This document shows, in pieces, positions 37,353-47,931 of a stretch of DNA of 64,000 nt (positions within the stretch are counted from its first letter, which is position 1; every line of letters begins with the position of its first letter). Position numbers and translations under genes: made by a program. The stretch is from SAR92 clade bacterium H455 (GTDB lineage Bacteria > Pseudomonadota > Gammaproteobacteria > Pseudomonadales > Porticoccaceae), in NCBI GenBank assembly GCA_024802545.1, contig CP103416.1, positions 2,790,001-2,854,000 of the forward strand, read 5' to 3'. The notes below the pieces were generated by a model. That model worked only from the letters and a program-made list of their open reading frames with translations. It was not told the DNA's origin and made no database searches.

Positions 37353-40300
37353 TTACTTCTGGGCCGCTTCGTCAGCACCTGCCACTCGCGTCAAAAACAA
37401 TTTCAAATCGTGTGATATCAGATATAAACAGGGAATCAAAATCAGCGTAATCGCGGTGGCAGTCAAAATACCAAAGCTCAAAGACAGGGCCATTGGAATT
37501 ACAAACTGAGCCTGCATACTGGTTTCAAAAAGCAGCGGCAACAAGCCGACAAAGGTGGTCAGGGTAGTCAACAAAATCGCCCTAAAGCGACGCTTACCGG
37601 CGGCCAAAAGGGCATTTTCTTCACTGTCTTCAAACTCCCGCGCACGGTTGGCAAACTCCACCAGGATCAGACTGTCGTTGACTACTACCCCAGACAACGC
37701 AATCAGACCCGCAATCGACAGAGAGCTAATCGCCATATCAAAGAGAATATGCCCAATCACCGCCCCGACAAAACCAAAGGGGATCACCGACATAATAATC
37801 AGCGGCTGAACATAGGAGCGCAGCGGCACTGCTAGCAAACCGTAAATCAAAAACAGAGAGACTAGACCGGCAATCATCAAGCGGCCAATTAAATCTGACT
37901 CTTCCTGACTGGCGCCGGAAACGCCAAACTCAACGCTGGGATAGTCGAGCAACAGCTGGGGAATAAAGTTATCACGAACATCATCGATCACAGAACTACT
38001 CTGCACCTTAGAGGCATCGGCATCCGCAGTAATAGTCACTGCACGCTTGCGCTCGATGCGGGATATTTTTGCCAAACCTAGGCCCAAGCGAATATCCGCC
38101 ACTTCACTGATCGCGATTGCCTGACCACTGGCGGTACGAATATGCATATCTTCCAAAGTCGCAATCGAGCTGCGCTCGGCAAGAGGATAGCGCACCATCA
38201 CTTTTAATGTATGAGGTCCACGCTGCAGGCGCTGCACCTCCTCACCATAAAATGCCTGCCGCACTTGACGAGCTACATCCGCCATGGAGATACCCAACTG
38301 GCTGGCATAGGGTTTTAAGCTGATCAGAATTTCCCGTCCGCCAACACCCTGAGAGTTGTAGATATCAAACACCCCATCGTACTCGCCGAGCTTGTTCGCC
38401 AGAGCTACACCGGCCAGTGACAGCTGCTCTGGGTCCGGCCCATAGAGAGACATATTGATTTTCGCGCCACCTCCGGCACTGCTGCTGGAATAATAATCCT
38501 GCTTGCGTACATTGGGCAGATTACCCACCTCTTTACGCCATAGCTTTTCCACATCAACCGCACTCAAAGGGCGATTCTCTCCATGTGTCAGCTCCACTCG
38601 AAAGCTCGCCGAGACATCTGATTGAGTCCAGAAAAAGGTGTGAGCCAAGAGACTCTCAGCTCCAGGATTGGCCGCCATAAAATCACTGTCGACCTTATAA
38701 ATAGCCTCTTCAATAGCCAGCAGAGCCTCATTAAAATTTTCGGTTGAGCTGCCATCTTGCATGGTGACCACTGCATGAATGCCATCTCCCGGAACATCTG
38801 GGAAAAACTCAAACCGAGCAATGCCACCGCTGAGTGTCGAGATCGAAATCATCAACACTCCAATAAAGGTTGCCAGGGTGATATAGCGGTTTTTCATGCA
38901 CTTTTTCAAGAATGGCTGATAGCGGTGTTCAATAAAGTGGCTTAGCCCTGAGCTAATAGCCAACTGCCAGCGCTCAATTGTCGCGCTGAAAATATTCTGT
39001 AATGTTTTGGGACCACCAAATTTTAACCCTACCAAGTGAGCAGGCAGGATCAACTTTGACTCAACCAATGAAAACAGCAGACACAGGATCACCACTACAG
39101 ACAGAGCTTCATACATAGCCGCCAATGCGCCACCGACAAATAGTAGGGGGGCAAAAGCGGCCACCGTAGTCAACACGCCAATAGTCGACGGAATGGCCAC
39201 GCGCTTGGCACCGGCAATAACCGTCGCCATTGGCGCCACATAGACCAAATTGGGATCACTGCTCTGAGACAGTACTTTGTCGGCCTCTTCTTTGACCTCA
39301 GTAAAGACACTCTCGCCAATAACAATGGCATCATCCACCACAATCCCGAGCACCAAAATAAACGCGAAAAGACTCAGTACATTGATATTCACCGGGAAGG
39401 GATTCACTGGCATCAACCAGATCGCGCCCAAAAAGCTCACCGGAATACCCACCACGACCCAAGCCGCAACACGCAGATTAAGAAACAGCCCCAACACCAC
39501 GGCCACTAAAATGGCACCGGCCGCTAGGTTGCTGAGCATCATGTCGAGGCGTCCCAGCAGGTGGAAGGAATCATCATTAAAGGTCGCAATACTCAGCCCT
39601 TCTGGCAACTGCGGGCGCTTTAAATCCACATACTCTTGAACTGCCCTGCTGATAGTAATCAGATCTTGATCGTCAAGAGTGAACACGCCAATGGAAAAAG
39701 CGTCCTGGCGGTCAAAGCGCAATATGCTGGGGGCTTCAGTAAAAGCATCTTTAATCGTAGCAACATCCGAGAGCAGTAACTGGCTGCCATCGTCGCGGCT
39801 GCGCAAGACAATATTGGCAAACTCAGCACCGCTGTATGACTTGCCCTGGGTTCTGAGTAAGACATTGCCATTGCTCGCCTGAATCATGCCGGCGGGTAAG
39901 TCCACCGATGAGTTGCGCAATACCTGAGCAACCTCAGCAAGGGTCAGATTTAGCTCCCGCAGGCGAGTTTCTTTTACTTCAATGGAGATCTCATAATCAC
40001 CATCGCCCCAGAGTATTGCACGCTTGACCTCAGGCAGTGCCTGAACCTCGTCAAACATCTGCTGACCCATCTCTTTGCGGGTACGCTGGTCCATGTCCCC
40101 AGAGACCGCTATGCCCAGAGCCCAGGCATAGTTATCCACCCGTTTAACCGTGGGTTTTTCCAAATTCACCGGCAGATTAACAATACTGTCGATGCGATTT
40201 TCCACCAGGGCCATGAGCTCATTAATGTCCTCACCGGACTCAACATCCAGCACTATAGTAGCGATATCACGATCGGCGAATGAGCGGACTTCCTCAATGC

Positions 40301-40574
40301 CCTTGAGGCCCTGGAGAGCCGCCTCCATGGGCAAGATAACTGCTTTTTCCACTTCGATGGGTGCGGCACCAGGATAGGGAGCACTGATCTGAATCTCATC
40401 AGTCTCGCCTCGGGGAAACATCTCCTTGCTCATATCCGACGAACTGAAAAGGCCCGCACAGAGCAGAAATAGCATCAGTAAGTTAGCCGCCACAGGATTG
40501 TGGGTAAACCAAGCCATTAGGCCGGTGCTGGGTTGCATAGGGTCTGTGGGATTAGAGTTTGTGCGCTTTTGCAT
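37353..40574 (-). CDS. RND efflux permease (AcrB/HAE1-like)
   Basis: The 1,073-residue inner-membrane pump has the usual 12-helix, two-large-periplasmic-loop layout. The proton-relay Asp pair is in LGIVVDDAIVIGESVF (TM4). The N-terminal FTHNPVAANLLMLFLLCAGL and the second-half repeat GLIALSGVVVNDSLILVEFA are clear. It overlaps the adaptor gene by one base. No outer-membrane TolC-type gene is nearby. The HAE1-like proton site rules out a heavy-metal CusA-type call by eye. The substrate is unknown. Confidence 0.93.
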   Translation of the reverse strand: MQKRTNSNPTDPMQPSTGLMAWFTHNPVAANLLMLFLLCAGLFSSSDMSKEMFPRGETDEIQISAPYPGAAPIEVEKAVILPMEAALQGLKGIEEVRSFADRDIATIVLDVESGEDINELMALVENRIDSIVNLPVNLEKPTVKRVDNYAWALGIAVSGDMDQRTRKEMGQQMFDEVQALPEVKRAILWGDGDYEISIEVKETRLRELNLTLAEVAQVLRNSSVDLPAGMIQASNGNVLLRTQGKSYSGAEFANIVLRSRDDGSQLLLSDVATIKDAFTEAPSILRFDRQDAFSIGVFTLDDQDLITISRAVQEYVDLKRPQLPEGLSIATFNDDSFHLLGRLDMMLSNLAAGAILVAVVLGLFLNLRVAAWVVVGIPVSFLGAIWLMPVNPFPVNINVLSLFAFILVLGIVVDDAIVIGESVFTEVKEEADKVLSQSSDPNLVYVAPMATVIAGAKRVAIPSTIGVLTTVAAFAPLLFVGGALAAMYEALSVVVILCLLFSLVESKLILPAHLVGLKFGGPKTLQNIFSATIERWQLAISSGLSHFIEHRYQPFLKKCMKNRYITLATFIGVLMISISTLSGGIARFEFFPDVPGDGIHAVVTMQDGSSTENFNEALLAIEEAIYKVDSDFMAANPGAESLLAHTFFWTQSDVSASFRVELTHGENRPLSAVDVEKLWRKEVGNLPNVRKQDYYSSSSAGGGAKINMSLYGPDPEQLSLAGVALANKLGEYDGVFDIYNSQGVGGREILISLKPYASQLGISMADVARQVRQAFYGEEVQRLQRGPHTLKVMVRYPLAERSSIATLEDMHIRTASGQAIAISEVADIRLGLGLAKISRIERKRAVTITADADASKVQSSSVIDDVRDNFIPQLLLDYPSVEFGVSGASQEESDLIGRLMIAGLVSLFLIYGLLAVPLRSYVQPLIIMSVIPFGFVGAVIGHILFDMAISSLSIAGLIALSGVVVNDSLILVEFANRAREFEDSEENALLAAGKRRFRAILLTTLTTFVGLLPLLFETSMQAQFVIPMALSLSFGILTATAITLILIPCLYLISHDLKLFLTRVAGADEAAQK

Positions 40575-41734
40575 TAGTTGGCACTTCCTACAGATCTGAC
40601 CAGCATGCCTTCGATGGCGGCGCCCATGGCGCTGACAATAATTTCAGCACCGTCCACAAGACCCCCATTCACATAGTAAAACTGGTCGTCGCCGTAGGCA
40701 GTCTCGACTGGAGTTAGGCGCAGACGCTGCTGGCTGTCCACCAGAGCCACTCTATTGCCCTCCATCAGCGCATGGCGCGGTATGGCGTAGACATTATTAA
40801 TCGTCTTGCCGACAATTTCGGCACGGACAAAGGTGCCCATTAGCAGCGGTGAGCTGTTGCCGGCTGAACCGCTTATAACCGCATAGGGATCATTAATTTG
40901 TGCAACCAGGTACTGAGAGCGATTGAGTTGATCAACCACGCCCTCCGAGCGCACTATTTTAGCAGCCCACTGCATTGGCTGAGAGGCGACCGTGGCATTG
41001 AGAGTCACTGCTGGCAGCTCTGCATTGTCGTTGTGTTTGATCAGGTCAATGCGGGCGAGGTCTTTTTCCGTCAGTGGCAGCCGCACCTCGGCAGAGTCGA
41101 TAGCAAAGATTTCACCCAGTGGCGTAGCCACAGTCACGTAGCGTCCAATGTCGACCGTTTTTGCCGAAACCATTCCAAGGTAGGGAGCGCGAATAGTGGT
41201 GCGGGCAAGCTTGAGTCTGGCCTGTTTGACCTCGGCCTCGGCCTGCAACACATTGGCACGAGCCTCTGCCAGATAGGGTTCACGCAGAGCCAATAGCGGC
41301 GCCTCAGAGGCTGGACGGCCGGTCATGGCCCATTCTTTTTGCGCCTGTGTGGCCCGCGCCAGTTCAAAAGTGGCCTGAGCATTCATGCTTATTAGGCGCG
41401 CTTCGGCACGCTGCAAGGCAACTTCGTAATCCGTAGGATCCAACTGCAGCAAAACATCGCCCGCTTTAAAAGTGCCGCCGACGACAAACTGTGGCGACAC
41501 TGCCAGTACAGCGCCAGACACCTCTGAAATTAGCTGAGTGCGAGTACGTGGCAACACTGTACCCTGGGACTCAACCAGCAGATCGGCACTCTGGGAATAG
41601 AGCCTCAGAGTTTTTACCGCCACCGCGGTATCGGGGGCCTCTAGCTTTAGAGGCGCTGGACGCAGAATCGTAATGATGATTGAAACGGCTGCAGCCGCCG
41701 CAAGTACCGCAACCGGCATAAGAACTTTTTTCAA
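40574..41734 (-). CDS. RND periplasmic adaptor (membrane fusion protein)
   Basis: The chain has a membrane-anchoring N-terminus (VLMPVAVLAAAAAVSIIITI), barrel-sandwich halves around LISEVSGAVLAVSPQFVVGG and IRAPYLGMVSAKTVDIGRYV, and an alpha-helical hairpin between them. I start at TTG 41734 because AGGA lies 7 bases upstream. The frame is open to a TTG at 41761, and ATG 41719 is an alternative. It bridges the RND permease to an outer-membrane channel encoded elsewhere. Confidence 0.88.
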   Translation of the reverse strand: MKKVLMPVAVLAAAAAVSIIITILRPAPLKLEAPDTAVAVKTLRLYSQSADLLVESQGTVLPRTRTQLISEVSGAVLAVSPQFVVGGTFKAGDVLLQLDPTDYEVALQRAEARLISMNAQATFELARATQAQKEWAMTGRPASEAPLLALREPYLAEARANVLQAEAEVKQARLKLARTTIRAPYLGMVSAKTVDIGRYVTVATPLGEIFAIDSAEVRLPLTEKDLARIDLIKHNDNAELPAVTLNATVASQPMQWAAKIVRSEGVVDQLNRSQYLVAQINDPYAVISGSAGNSSPLLMGTFVRAEIVGKTINNVYAIPRHALMEGNRVALVDSQQRLRLTPVETAYGDDQFYYVNGGLVDGAEIIVSAMGAAIEGMLVRSVGSAN

Positions 41735-41963
41735 TTTTTTATCCTGAATTATTATTATCAAAGACTGACAGACAGCTTATAAAGGGCATAGGGACGTCCC
41801 TTTTTTTGAACCTCAGCATTATATACGCAAGACCAATGACTATGGGCTCATAGGCTAATAATAAGCTATGCATAGAGGATAAATAGTCACTGAAGATTTA
41901 ATCCAATAACCAGAATTGGGCGTAAAGACAGACATAAAAGATGATAAAGTAGAGATCAGCTCA

Positions 41964-42617
41964 ATGAGCATGCAGAACACTCAGATAAAAATTCCAGTAA
42001 CCCCTAAAACCGATGGTGATCGCGTGGCTGTCTTCAAATCTACAGAAAAGCGCTCTGACCAGTGGAGTCAGCTGCTAATCTCTGTGGGCGAGACTCATGA
42101 TCGAGCGGCTTTCGCCAAGCTGTTTAAGCATTTTGGTCCGCTGCTTAAGGGCTTTGCCCACGCCAGTCGCAATGAAGGCTGGTTTCCTGGTCTCGGAGAC
42201 GATCTAGTCCAAGAAGTTATGATCAAAGTGTGGAACAAGGCCGCTGGTTACAACGCCGAGAAAGCCTCAGCAACCACTTGGATCTATACAGTCGCGCGCA
42301 ACTGTCGCATCGATATGCTGCGCCGCAAGAGCAACACTCAACATCTCCCCTTAGAAAACGAGGATTTCTGGCATGAGCCAGATGAAGAGACTCCGATCTC
42401 ACTGCTGCAGCAAAAGCGCAGCGAAGACAAGGTCCAGAGCTCACTAGCTCAGCTGCCGAAAGAGCAAGACGAAATTCTGCGCAAGGTCTACCTTGAAGGT
42501 AAATCACACGCCGAAGCGTCGGCCGAACTGGGGTTGCCGCTGGGCACTGTCAAATCACGTGTCCGTCTGGCGCTACAAAAAATGCAAGTTATAGTGTCCA
42601 CAGAGGCGCAAGAATGA
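41964..42617 (+). CDS. ECF sigma factor (RpoE/ChrR-type partner)
   Basis: The 217 residues start at ATG 41964; the frame extends upstream to a TTG at 41916. Region 2 includes LVQEVMIKVWNKAAGYNAEK and TWIYTVARNCRIDMLRRKS. Region 4 includes LPKEQDEILRKVYLEGKSHA and LGLPLGTVKSRVRLALQKMQ. The next gene, overlapping by four bases, encodes a ChrR-type zinc anti-sigma protein. By analogy with Rhodobacter, the pair probably responds to singlet oxygen or organic peroxides. Confidence 0.9.
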   Translation: MSMQNTQIKIPVTPKTDGDRVAVFKSTEKRSDQWSQLLISVGETHDRAAFAKLFKHFGPLLKGFAHASRNEGWFPGLGDDLVQEVMIKVWNKAAGYNAEKASATTWIYTVARNCRIDMLRRKSNTQHLPLENEDFWHEPDEETPISLLQQKRSEDKVQSSLAQLPKEQDEILRKVYLEGKSHAEASAELGLPLGTVKSRVRLALQKMQVIVSTEAQE

Positions 42618-43273
42618 ACAACACAAGCCAATTCCATCCCGATGACACCATGCTCTTAGAGTTTTCAGCGGGAACCTTAGCCACAGCACCTTCAATCTGT
42701 GTCTCTGCACATCTGCACTTTTGTTCCAAGTGTCGCACGTCGCTAGTGCGTCTCGATCAGGTGGGTGCTCAGCTGATGAGTGAAGCCAAGCCTCTCGAGC
42801 TAGAAGACAACGCCTTTGAATCAGTGATGGCTAACCTCGATAGCAGCCCGCCGATTGCAGCTGCGCCTGAGCAAAAGCGAACCAGCTATCCCTTTAGTGT
42901 TAGCAAGTTGATGAAAAATAATCTTGTCTCTCAGACTTGGAAGCGCCTGACCGCATCAGTGGATGTGGCTCGCTTTGAGACTGGGCAGAATGAATTTGAG
43001 GTCGCACTGCACAAAATCTGCGCTGGTGGCAAAACACCAAGGCATGATCACCATGGCCTTGAGTACACAGTGGTCTTGAAAGGCAGCTTCTCCGACGAGA
43101 ACGCCGTCTATCGCGAGGGCGACTTCTTGGTCCGTGAGCCGGGTGATGTGCATCAGCCCATGGGTGCGCAGAACGGCGAATGTATTTGTCTCTCCGCCCT
43201 ATCAGCACCGATTAAACTGACCAACCCCTTTGGTTTTTTGATGAAGCCCTGGTTGCGTATTAACCCGATGTAA
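42614..43273 (+). CDS. ChrR-type zinc anti-sigma factor with cupin domain
   Basis: The 219 residues have zinc ligands His8, His33, Cys37 and Cys40 (AHLHFCSKC), the same spacing as ChrR H6/H31/C35/C38. The C-terminal cupin has HDHHGLEYTVVLKGSF and GDFLVREPGDVHQP, with the metal-binding His/Glu set. The N-terminal domain should sequester the adjacent sigma factor and the cupin should sense the stress. It overlaps the sigma gene by ATGA. A hairpin terminator follows. Confidence 0.92.
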   Translation: MNNTSQFHPDDTMLLEFSAGTLATAPSICVSAHLHFCSKCRTSLVRLDQVGAQLMSEAKPLELEDNAFESVMANLDSSPPIAAAPEQKRTSYPFSVSKLMKNNLVSQTWKRLTASVDVARFETGQNEFEVALHKICAGGKTPRHDHHGLEYTVVLKGSFSDENAVYREGDFLVREPGDVHQPMGAQNGECICLSALSAPIKLTNPFGFLMKPWLRINPM

Positions 43274-43280
43274 TTGTTAA

Positions 43281-43310
43281 GCCTCTGTCGCGATATAGCC
43301 CGACAGAGGC
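43281..43310 (+). terminator. Hairpin terminator of the sigma/anti-sigma operon
   Basis: GCCTCTGTCG-N10-CGACAGAGGC has perfect 10-bp arms, 7 bp after the anti-sigma stop. TGTTTC follows rather than a long T-run. It is the last host feature before the original ettA promoter region and attL. Confidence 0.65.
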
Positions 43311-43460
43311 TGTTTCAGCAGCAGCTTCTAGTAGTGCCGTTTAGTACTTCCTTTCAGTAGCTCCTCGGCACTACCTAATTGCCGATTGGCAATTCTCTCA
43401 AGCTCGGTATTCCGCTACACTGCCCACTCTCTAAATTGCACATAGGCGACGTCTTTACCC

Positions 43461-43499
43461 ATGGCCCAATACGTATACACAATACTACTGGAACCCTAG
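43461..43499 (+). pseudogene. Stranded 5' end of ettA at attL (12-codon remnant)
   Basis: The native ettA start ATGGCCCAATACGTATACAC encodes MAQYVYT, the same N-terminus that resumes at 60367. Inside the attL core it runs into element sequence and stops after LLEP at a TAG, giving a 12-codon minigene. The original upstream region (43,311-43,460), presumably carrying the native ettA promoter and ribosome site, is therefore separated from ettA by about 16.9 kb. Confidence 0.85.
43467..43483. repeat. attL core
   Basis: This 17-bp copy of CAATACGTATACACAAT contains the palindrome ATACGTAT. It is identical to 60373-60389. The bases just left of the core (GGCC versus GGCA at the right end) show one mismatch, limiting the crossover to within the 17 bp. 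It lies in the first codons of ettA. Confidence 0.9.
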
Positions 43500-43534
43500 A
43501 ACCCCATATATTACTGACTTTTCTGCAATATTGT

Positions 43535-43622
43535 AGTTATACCAAAGTTATACTACACTACCTAAAATCAATCACTTACAGTCAAAGTTATACTACGAGT
43601 GATACTAAAACCGAGTTATACC
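43535..43622. repeat. Candidate integrase arm-type sites, left end
   Basis: AGTTATAC units recur four times between attL and the integrase start: AGTTATACC at 43535 and 43614, and AAAGTTATACTAC at 43544 and 43584. Similar units lie near attR (60298 and 60309). Repeated short sites clustered at both ends beside the integrase gene fit arm-type integrase binding sites. This interval holds no other gene. Confidence 0.55.
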
Positions 43623-43644
43623 AAACCCCAGTTGGTCAGCGTTT

Positions 43645-44907
43645 ATGCCTGTTAAGCAACGAGTGGTAGAACATATCATCCCTAAGAAACTTGCGTTGAT
43701 AGATCGTGTCTGGACGAATGCTGACCAATCTAAAACCACCCAAACCTACATGGCACGACTGTGGCAACCTACGGTTAAGAGATATAGTTTTATAAAACTG
43801 GAATCGACCAGTGTTCATAATGCAAAGCAAGAATGCTTCGAACATTGGACTAAACACGCAGGTGATATCAAAGATGGTCGGGATATTGGAAGTCATCACA
43901 GAAAACTAAGGACGTTTATTGATGAGTTCTTAGAGATCCAGAGGTCAAGGGCACGAAATAAACAAATTACAGAGAAACGCGCTCAGGTTATTGGGCATCA
44001 CCTTGTTTCGCTTGAGAAGTTCTGGGCATTGGAGAGCAAACCGACTCTAGATGAACTCTCACGATTATATGAGATTAAGTGGCAAAACTACCGATCTGTT
44101 CAGAAGGCAGAGAAAACAGGGAAGATACTGTCCGCAAGATATCGGAATAATGAGACTAACTCGCACAAACAGTTCTTTCGATGGTGTGAAACAGAGCGAT
44201 ATTCATCTCGAATCCCCAAGGTTAAAGACCTCAAAGTAAAGCGCACTAATGCCCCCTTCCCTGCAGAGTACTATCCTAAGTTACTGTCAGTGACTCGTGA
44301 AAGTATTAAGAACGGACGCAATCCTCGCATCAGATATGAACATATGAACTACCGATATGTAATCCTGTTGATGTCAGGTATCGGGTGCAGGGTGCTTGAG
44401 TGTAAGAACCTACGATGGACAGATATCGATGTGAGAAAGAACGGTATTTTCCTCTACCTCCACGGTAAGGATAAAGAACGAACAATACGCATCCCAGATC
44501 GTATATATGGGCATCTGATGGATTTGCGTAAATATAAAGACGAACATCACCCCAACTACAATGAGGAAGATTACCCACATATCTTCAACACTTGGTTGTC
44601 CCCTACAGCAACGAACCACTATGCAGGTGAGGTGCGAAGGAGATGGATGACAGCGACTGGAATGCCCAATCCAGATGATTACGAGTTAGTATGCTTCCGT
44701 CATAAGTTCATTACTGATGCGCTTAATAATGGAGCGCACTCCCTGACGATTGCATCTTACTGTGGCACCAGTCAAAAAATGATCGAGGATACTTACTCTG
44801 GGTTGGTGGATACTCAGGTGTATGACCTTGTATTTAAGAACACTCCAGATGATGCCCTCACTCGGAATGAAACACCCAAGTGGTTAAATCTATCATCTAA
44901 TGGATAG
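43645..44907 (+). CDS. Tyrosine recombinase (element integrase)
   Basis: The 420 residues have the catalytic Arg249 in GIGCRVLECKNLRW, the second Arg352-His353 pair in VCFRHKFITDAL, and the nucleophile Tyr384 in GTSQKMIEDTYSG. The box II His three residues before Arg352 is Val here, and the His usually before the tyrosine is Thr, as in many GTSxxMIE-type phage and island integrases. An N-terminal core-binding domain covers roughly residues 80-210. Its position next to attL and the clean 17-bp repeat support its role in inserting the element into ettA. Confidence 0.93.
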   Translation: MPVKQRVVEHIIPKKLALIDRVWTNADQSKTTQTYMARLWQPTVKRYSFIKLESTSVHNAKQECFEHWTKHAGDIKDGRDIGSHHRKLRTFIDEFLEIQRSRARNKQITEKRAQVIGHHLVSLEKFWALESKPTLDELSRLYEIKWQNYRSVQKAEKTGKILSARYRNNETNSHKQFFRWCETERYSSRIPKVKDLKVKRTNAPFPAEYYPKLLSVTRESIKNGRNPRIRYEHMNYRYVILLMSGIGCRVLECKNLRWTDIDVRKNGIFLYLHGKDKERTIRIPDRIYGHLMDLRKYKDEHHPNYNEEDYPHIFNTWLSPTATNHYAGEVRRRWMTATGMPNPDDYELVCFRHKFITDALNNGAHSLTIASYCGTSQKMIEDTYSGLVDTQVYDLVFKNTPDDALTRNETPKWLNLSSNG

Positions 44908-44963
44908 ACGCATATTCGTTGGGTATAGTGAACCATTAATGAAATGCTATAAAGGAATCGTCA

Positions 44964-46685
44964 GTGACCAATAAACTTACCCTGCAACAAATGGAATCAT
45001 TCCTCTGGCAGACCGCAGATATACTCCGTGGTCAGATGGATGCCTCTGAATTCAAGGACTACATCTTTGGAATGCTGTTCCTCAAGCGTCTCTCAGACGC
45101 ATTTGATGAGGCACAGGAACAGGTTATTCAACACTACCTTTCTACTGGTAAGTCTCAGTCTGACGCAGAAAGACTGGCATCTGACGAGGATGAGTACGAC
45201 AAGACCTTCTTTGTACCCGAACGTGCACGTTGGTCGAACCTGAAAGACCTTAAACACGACATCGGTTCTGAACTCAACAAGGCAACCGAGGCGATTGAAG
45301 AACATAACGCCTCTCTCGAAGGCGTGTTGGTCTCCATCGACTTCAACATCAAGAACAAACTGTCTGATAAGAAACTCCAAGACCTTCTATCTCACTTCTC
45401 CAAACACCGACTTCGGACAGTAGACTTTGAATCTGCAGACCTATTAGGTGATGCCTATGAGTACCTCATCAAGCAGTTCGCTGATTCTGCAGGTAAGAAA
45501 GGTGGTGAGTTCTATACACCTAGTGAAGTTGTATGGTTGTTGGTCTCTCTCCTGAAACCCACAGTAGGTATGAAGATATATGACCCCACCGCAGGGTCAG
45601 GCGGTATGTTGATACACACCCGCAACTATCTTATTGCTAAGGGTGAGAATGCTCAGAACCTGTCTCTGTATGGTCAGGAGATGAACCTGAACACATGGGC
45701 AATCTCTAAGATGAATATGTTCCTGCATGGAGTGTTTAATGCAGACATCCGCAAAGGTGACACTTTAGGTGACCCACAACACACTCGTGGTGGTGAGTTG
45801 ATGTCCTTTGACAGAGTGATTGCCAATCCTCCGTTCTCACTGAAGAAGTGGGGTAAGGATGGAGCGGATAGTGACCCTTATGGTCGTTATCCCTATGGCA
45901 CACCACCAAAGGATGCAGGTGACCTTGCGTTCATTCAGCACATGATTGCGTCTCTCAATGCAGAGGGAAAGATGGGTGTGGTTGTTCCTCATGGAGTATT
46001 GTTCAGAGGTTCAAGCGAGAAAGAGATTCGTAAAGGCATTCTTGAGGATGACCTGTTAGAAGCAGTCATTGGTCTTCCATCCGCATTATTCTATGGCACA
46101 GGTATTCCTGCGGCACTGTTGATAATCAACAAGAAGAAACCTGTTGAGCGTAAGAGGAAGGTTCTCTTTATCAACAGCGAGTTGGAGTATCAGGAAGGTA
46201 AGAACCAAAACAAACTTAGAGATACCGACATTCAACACGTTTTGGATGTCTACGATGCATACGAGGATGAAAGACGGTATTCCAAAGTTGTTGAGATGGA
46301 TGAGATTCGTGAGAACGACTACAACCTCAACATCCGCAGATATGCAGACACCTCACCACCACCTGAACAGTTTGATGTGAAGGCAATCCTAAGAGGCGGT
46401 ATTCCAGTCTCAGAGATTGAAGACATCTACATTCAAGAGACCTTGGATGGTATGGATGTGTCCTGTGTGTTTGTTCGCAGAGACAATGAGTATTACGACT
46501 TCAAACCTGAGATAGAGACTAAGGAACAGATTCGAGACCACCTTGGTGATGCTGACCAACCAGTGATTACTCAGTTCGAGCGATGGTGGGACAAGTATCG
46601 GGTGTCCCTGCATGAGATAGATGTGCAGGTGAAAGAATCTGAAGAGGTAATGTGGGGTTATCTGAAGGAACTTGGATATGAGTAG
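44964..46685 (+). CDS. hsdM: Type I restriction-modification methyltransferase subunit HsdM
   Basis: The 573-residue N6-adenine methyltransferase starts at GTG 44964, with AAGGA upstream. The N-terminal HsdM helical domain includes [20 protein letters not shown]. The AdoMet motif DPTAGSGG lies at about residues 207-214 and the catalytic NPPF at 288-291. With HsdS it methylates the host site; with HsdR it forms the restriction complex. It overlaps hsdS by 8 bases. The genes run M-S-R on the plus strand inside the element. Confidence 0.95.
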   Translation: MTNKLTLQQMESFLWQTADILRGQMDASEFKDYIFGMLFLKRLSDAFDEAQEQVIQHYLSTGKSQSDAERLASDEDEYDKTFFVPERARWSNLKDLKHDIGSELNKATEAIEEHNASLEGVLVSIDFNIKNKLSDKKLQDLLSHFSKHRLRTVDFESADLLGDAYEYLIKQFADSAGKKGGEFYTPSEVVWLLVSLLKPTVGMKIYDPTAGSGGMLIHTRNYLIAKGENAQNLSLYGQEMNLNTWAISKMNMFLHGVFNADIRKGDTLGDPQHTRGGELMSFDRVIANPPFSLKKWGKDGADSDPYGRYPYGTPPKDAGDLAFIQHMIASLNAEGKMGVVVPHGVLFRGSSEKEIRKGILEDDLLEAVIGLPSALFYGTGIPAALLIINKKKPVERKRKVLFINSELEYQEGKNQNKLRDTDIQHVLDVYDAYEDERRYSKVVEMDEIRENDYNLNIRRYADTSPPPEQFDVKAILRGGIPVSEIEDIYIQETLDGMDVSCVFVRRDNEYYDFKPEIETKEQIRDHLGDADQPVITQFERWWDKYRVSLHEIDVQVKESEEVMWGYLKELGYE

Positions 46686-47931
46686 TAGAGTTCCTGAGGG
46701 TTGGGTAAGGATTGACCTTGAAGAGGGCGTTTCGGCACTAATTTCAGGGCAAAGTCCAAATAGAAAAGAAAACCGTGCCACGGGAGATGCCTTCGGGATA
46801 CTTAAAACCACTGCAATCGACTGGGGGAGGTTTGATGAGAAACAAAATCAAGAAGTACTAGATGACTACGAACCTAACAATAAACATTTGGTACTTGAAA
46901 ACGATATTCTAATTACCAAAGCAGGACCTACCCACAGGGTAGGTGTAGTTGCACAGGCAAGGAATCTGAGGAGCAATGTCCTTCTCTCAGGAAAGATGAC
47001 AGCACTGCGGGTTAACGACAGGTTTACTCCTGATTTTTTGACTTATGCTCTTTGCCAAGAGGAGGCACAAAACCACCTAAAAGCGAACACTACTGGGATG
47101 GCGTCCAGTCAAACTAACTTCACTCATGACGCATTATTAAGAGTGCCCATTTTATCGCCACCCCTCCCTGAACAAAAGAAAATCGCATCCATCCTCACCT
47201 CTGTGGATGAGGTGATTGAGAACACTCAGAAGCAAATCGACAAACTCCAAGACCTCAAGAAGGCAACCATGAACGAGTTGTTGACCTCAGGCATCGGTCA
47301 CACAGAGTTCAAGGACAGTGAGTTGGGGCGGATTCCGAAGAGTTGGGATGTGAAGACAGTTGGAGAACTCTATGAGGAGACTAAGCATTTAACATCCGAT
47401 TCAAATGAAATGCCTCTTTTTAGTCTGACTATGAAACACGGTCTCGTCTCCAAACCCGATAGGTATATCAGAGACTTCCTCATTACTGACACATCCAAAG
47501 ATAACTACAAGTCAGTAAGAAAAGGAGAGTTAGTTATGAACCCTATGAACCTTAGATGGGGAGCAATTTCCGCTCACTATGGAAAGTTTGATGTATGTGT
47601 ATCAAAGTATTACAACGTGTTGAGGGGTCGAGATGACCAAACTTCGACCCTTTTCTATGAAGCATTATTCCAATCAAAGCGCTTCCTTAATATGTATGAA
47701 AAAATAGCGATTGGCACATTAGAAGAAAAAAAGAGGGTTCACTGGTCCGACTTTCAAAACATCAAAGTACCTGTACCACCGATGCAAGAACAACAAAGAA
47801 TGGAAACAGTGATTGAGCATTTCCTTGCAAATGTTTCGAGAGTTATGGACCGTAACTCTAAATATAAATCCCTCAAGAAGTCCCTCATGCAAGACCTCCT
47901 AACAGGCAAAGTCCGAGTGACGGTGAACTGA
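46678..47931 (+). CDS. hsdS: Type I restriction-modification specificity subunit HsdS
   Basis: The 417 residues start at ATG 46678, inside the last codons of hsdM (ATGAGTAG overlap). There are two target-recognition domains, each followed by a conserved helix: [20 protein letters not shown] after the first and [20 protein letters not shown] after the second. These set the bipartite recognition sequence, which cannot be read from the protein. It overlaps hsdR by one base at TGATG, so all three subunits are coupled. Confidence 0.93.
   Translation: MSSRVPEGWVRIDLEEGVSALISGQSPNRKENRATGDAFGILKTTAIDWGRFDEKQNQEVLDDYEPNNKHLVLENDILITKAGPTHRVGVVAQARNLRSNVLLSGKMTALRVNDRFTPDFLTYALCQEEAQNHLKANTTGMASSQTNFTHDALLRVPILSPPLPEQKKIASILTSVDEVIENTQKQIDKLQDLKKATMNELLTSGIGHTEFKDSELGRIPKSWDVKTVGELYEETKHLTSDSNEMPLFSLTMKHGLVSKPDRYIRDFLITDTSKDNYKSVRKGELVMNPMNLRWGAISAHYGKFDVCVSKYYNVLRGRDDQTSTLFYEALFQSKRFLNMYEKIAIGTLEEKKRVHWSDFQNIKVPVPPMQEQQRMETVIEHFLANVSRVMDRNSKYKSLKKSLMQDLLTGKVRVTVN

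Noticed and set aside
41791-41807. GGGACGTCCC followed by seven T, as a terminator
   Set aside because: The palindrome has no room for a loop (effective stem about 3 bp) and no plus-strand gene lies upstream to be terminated.
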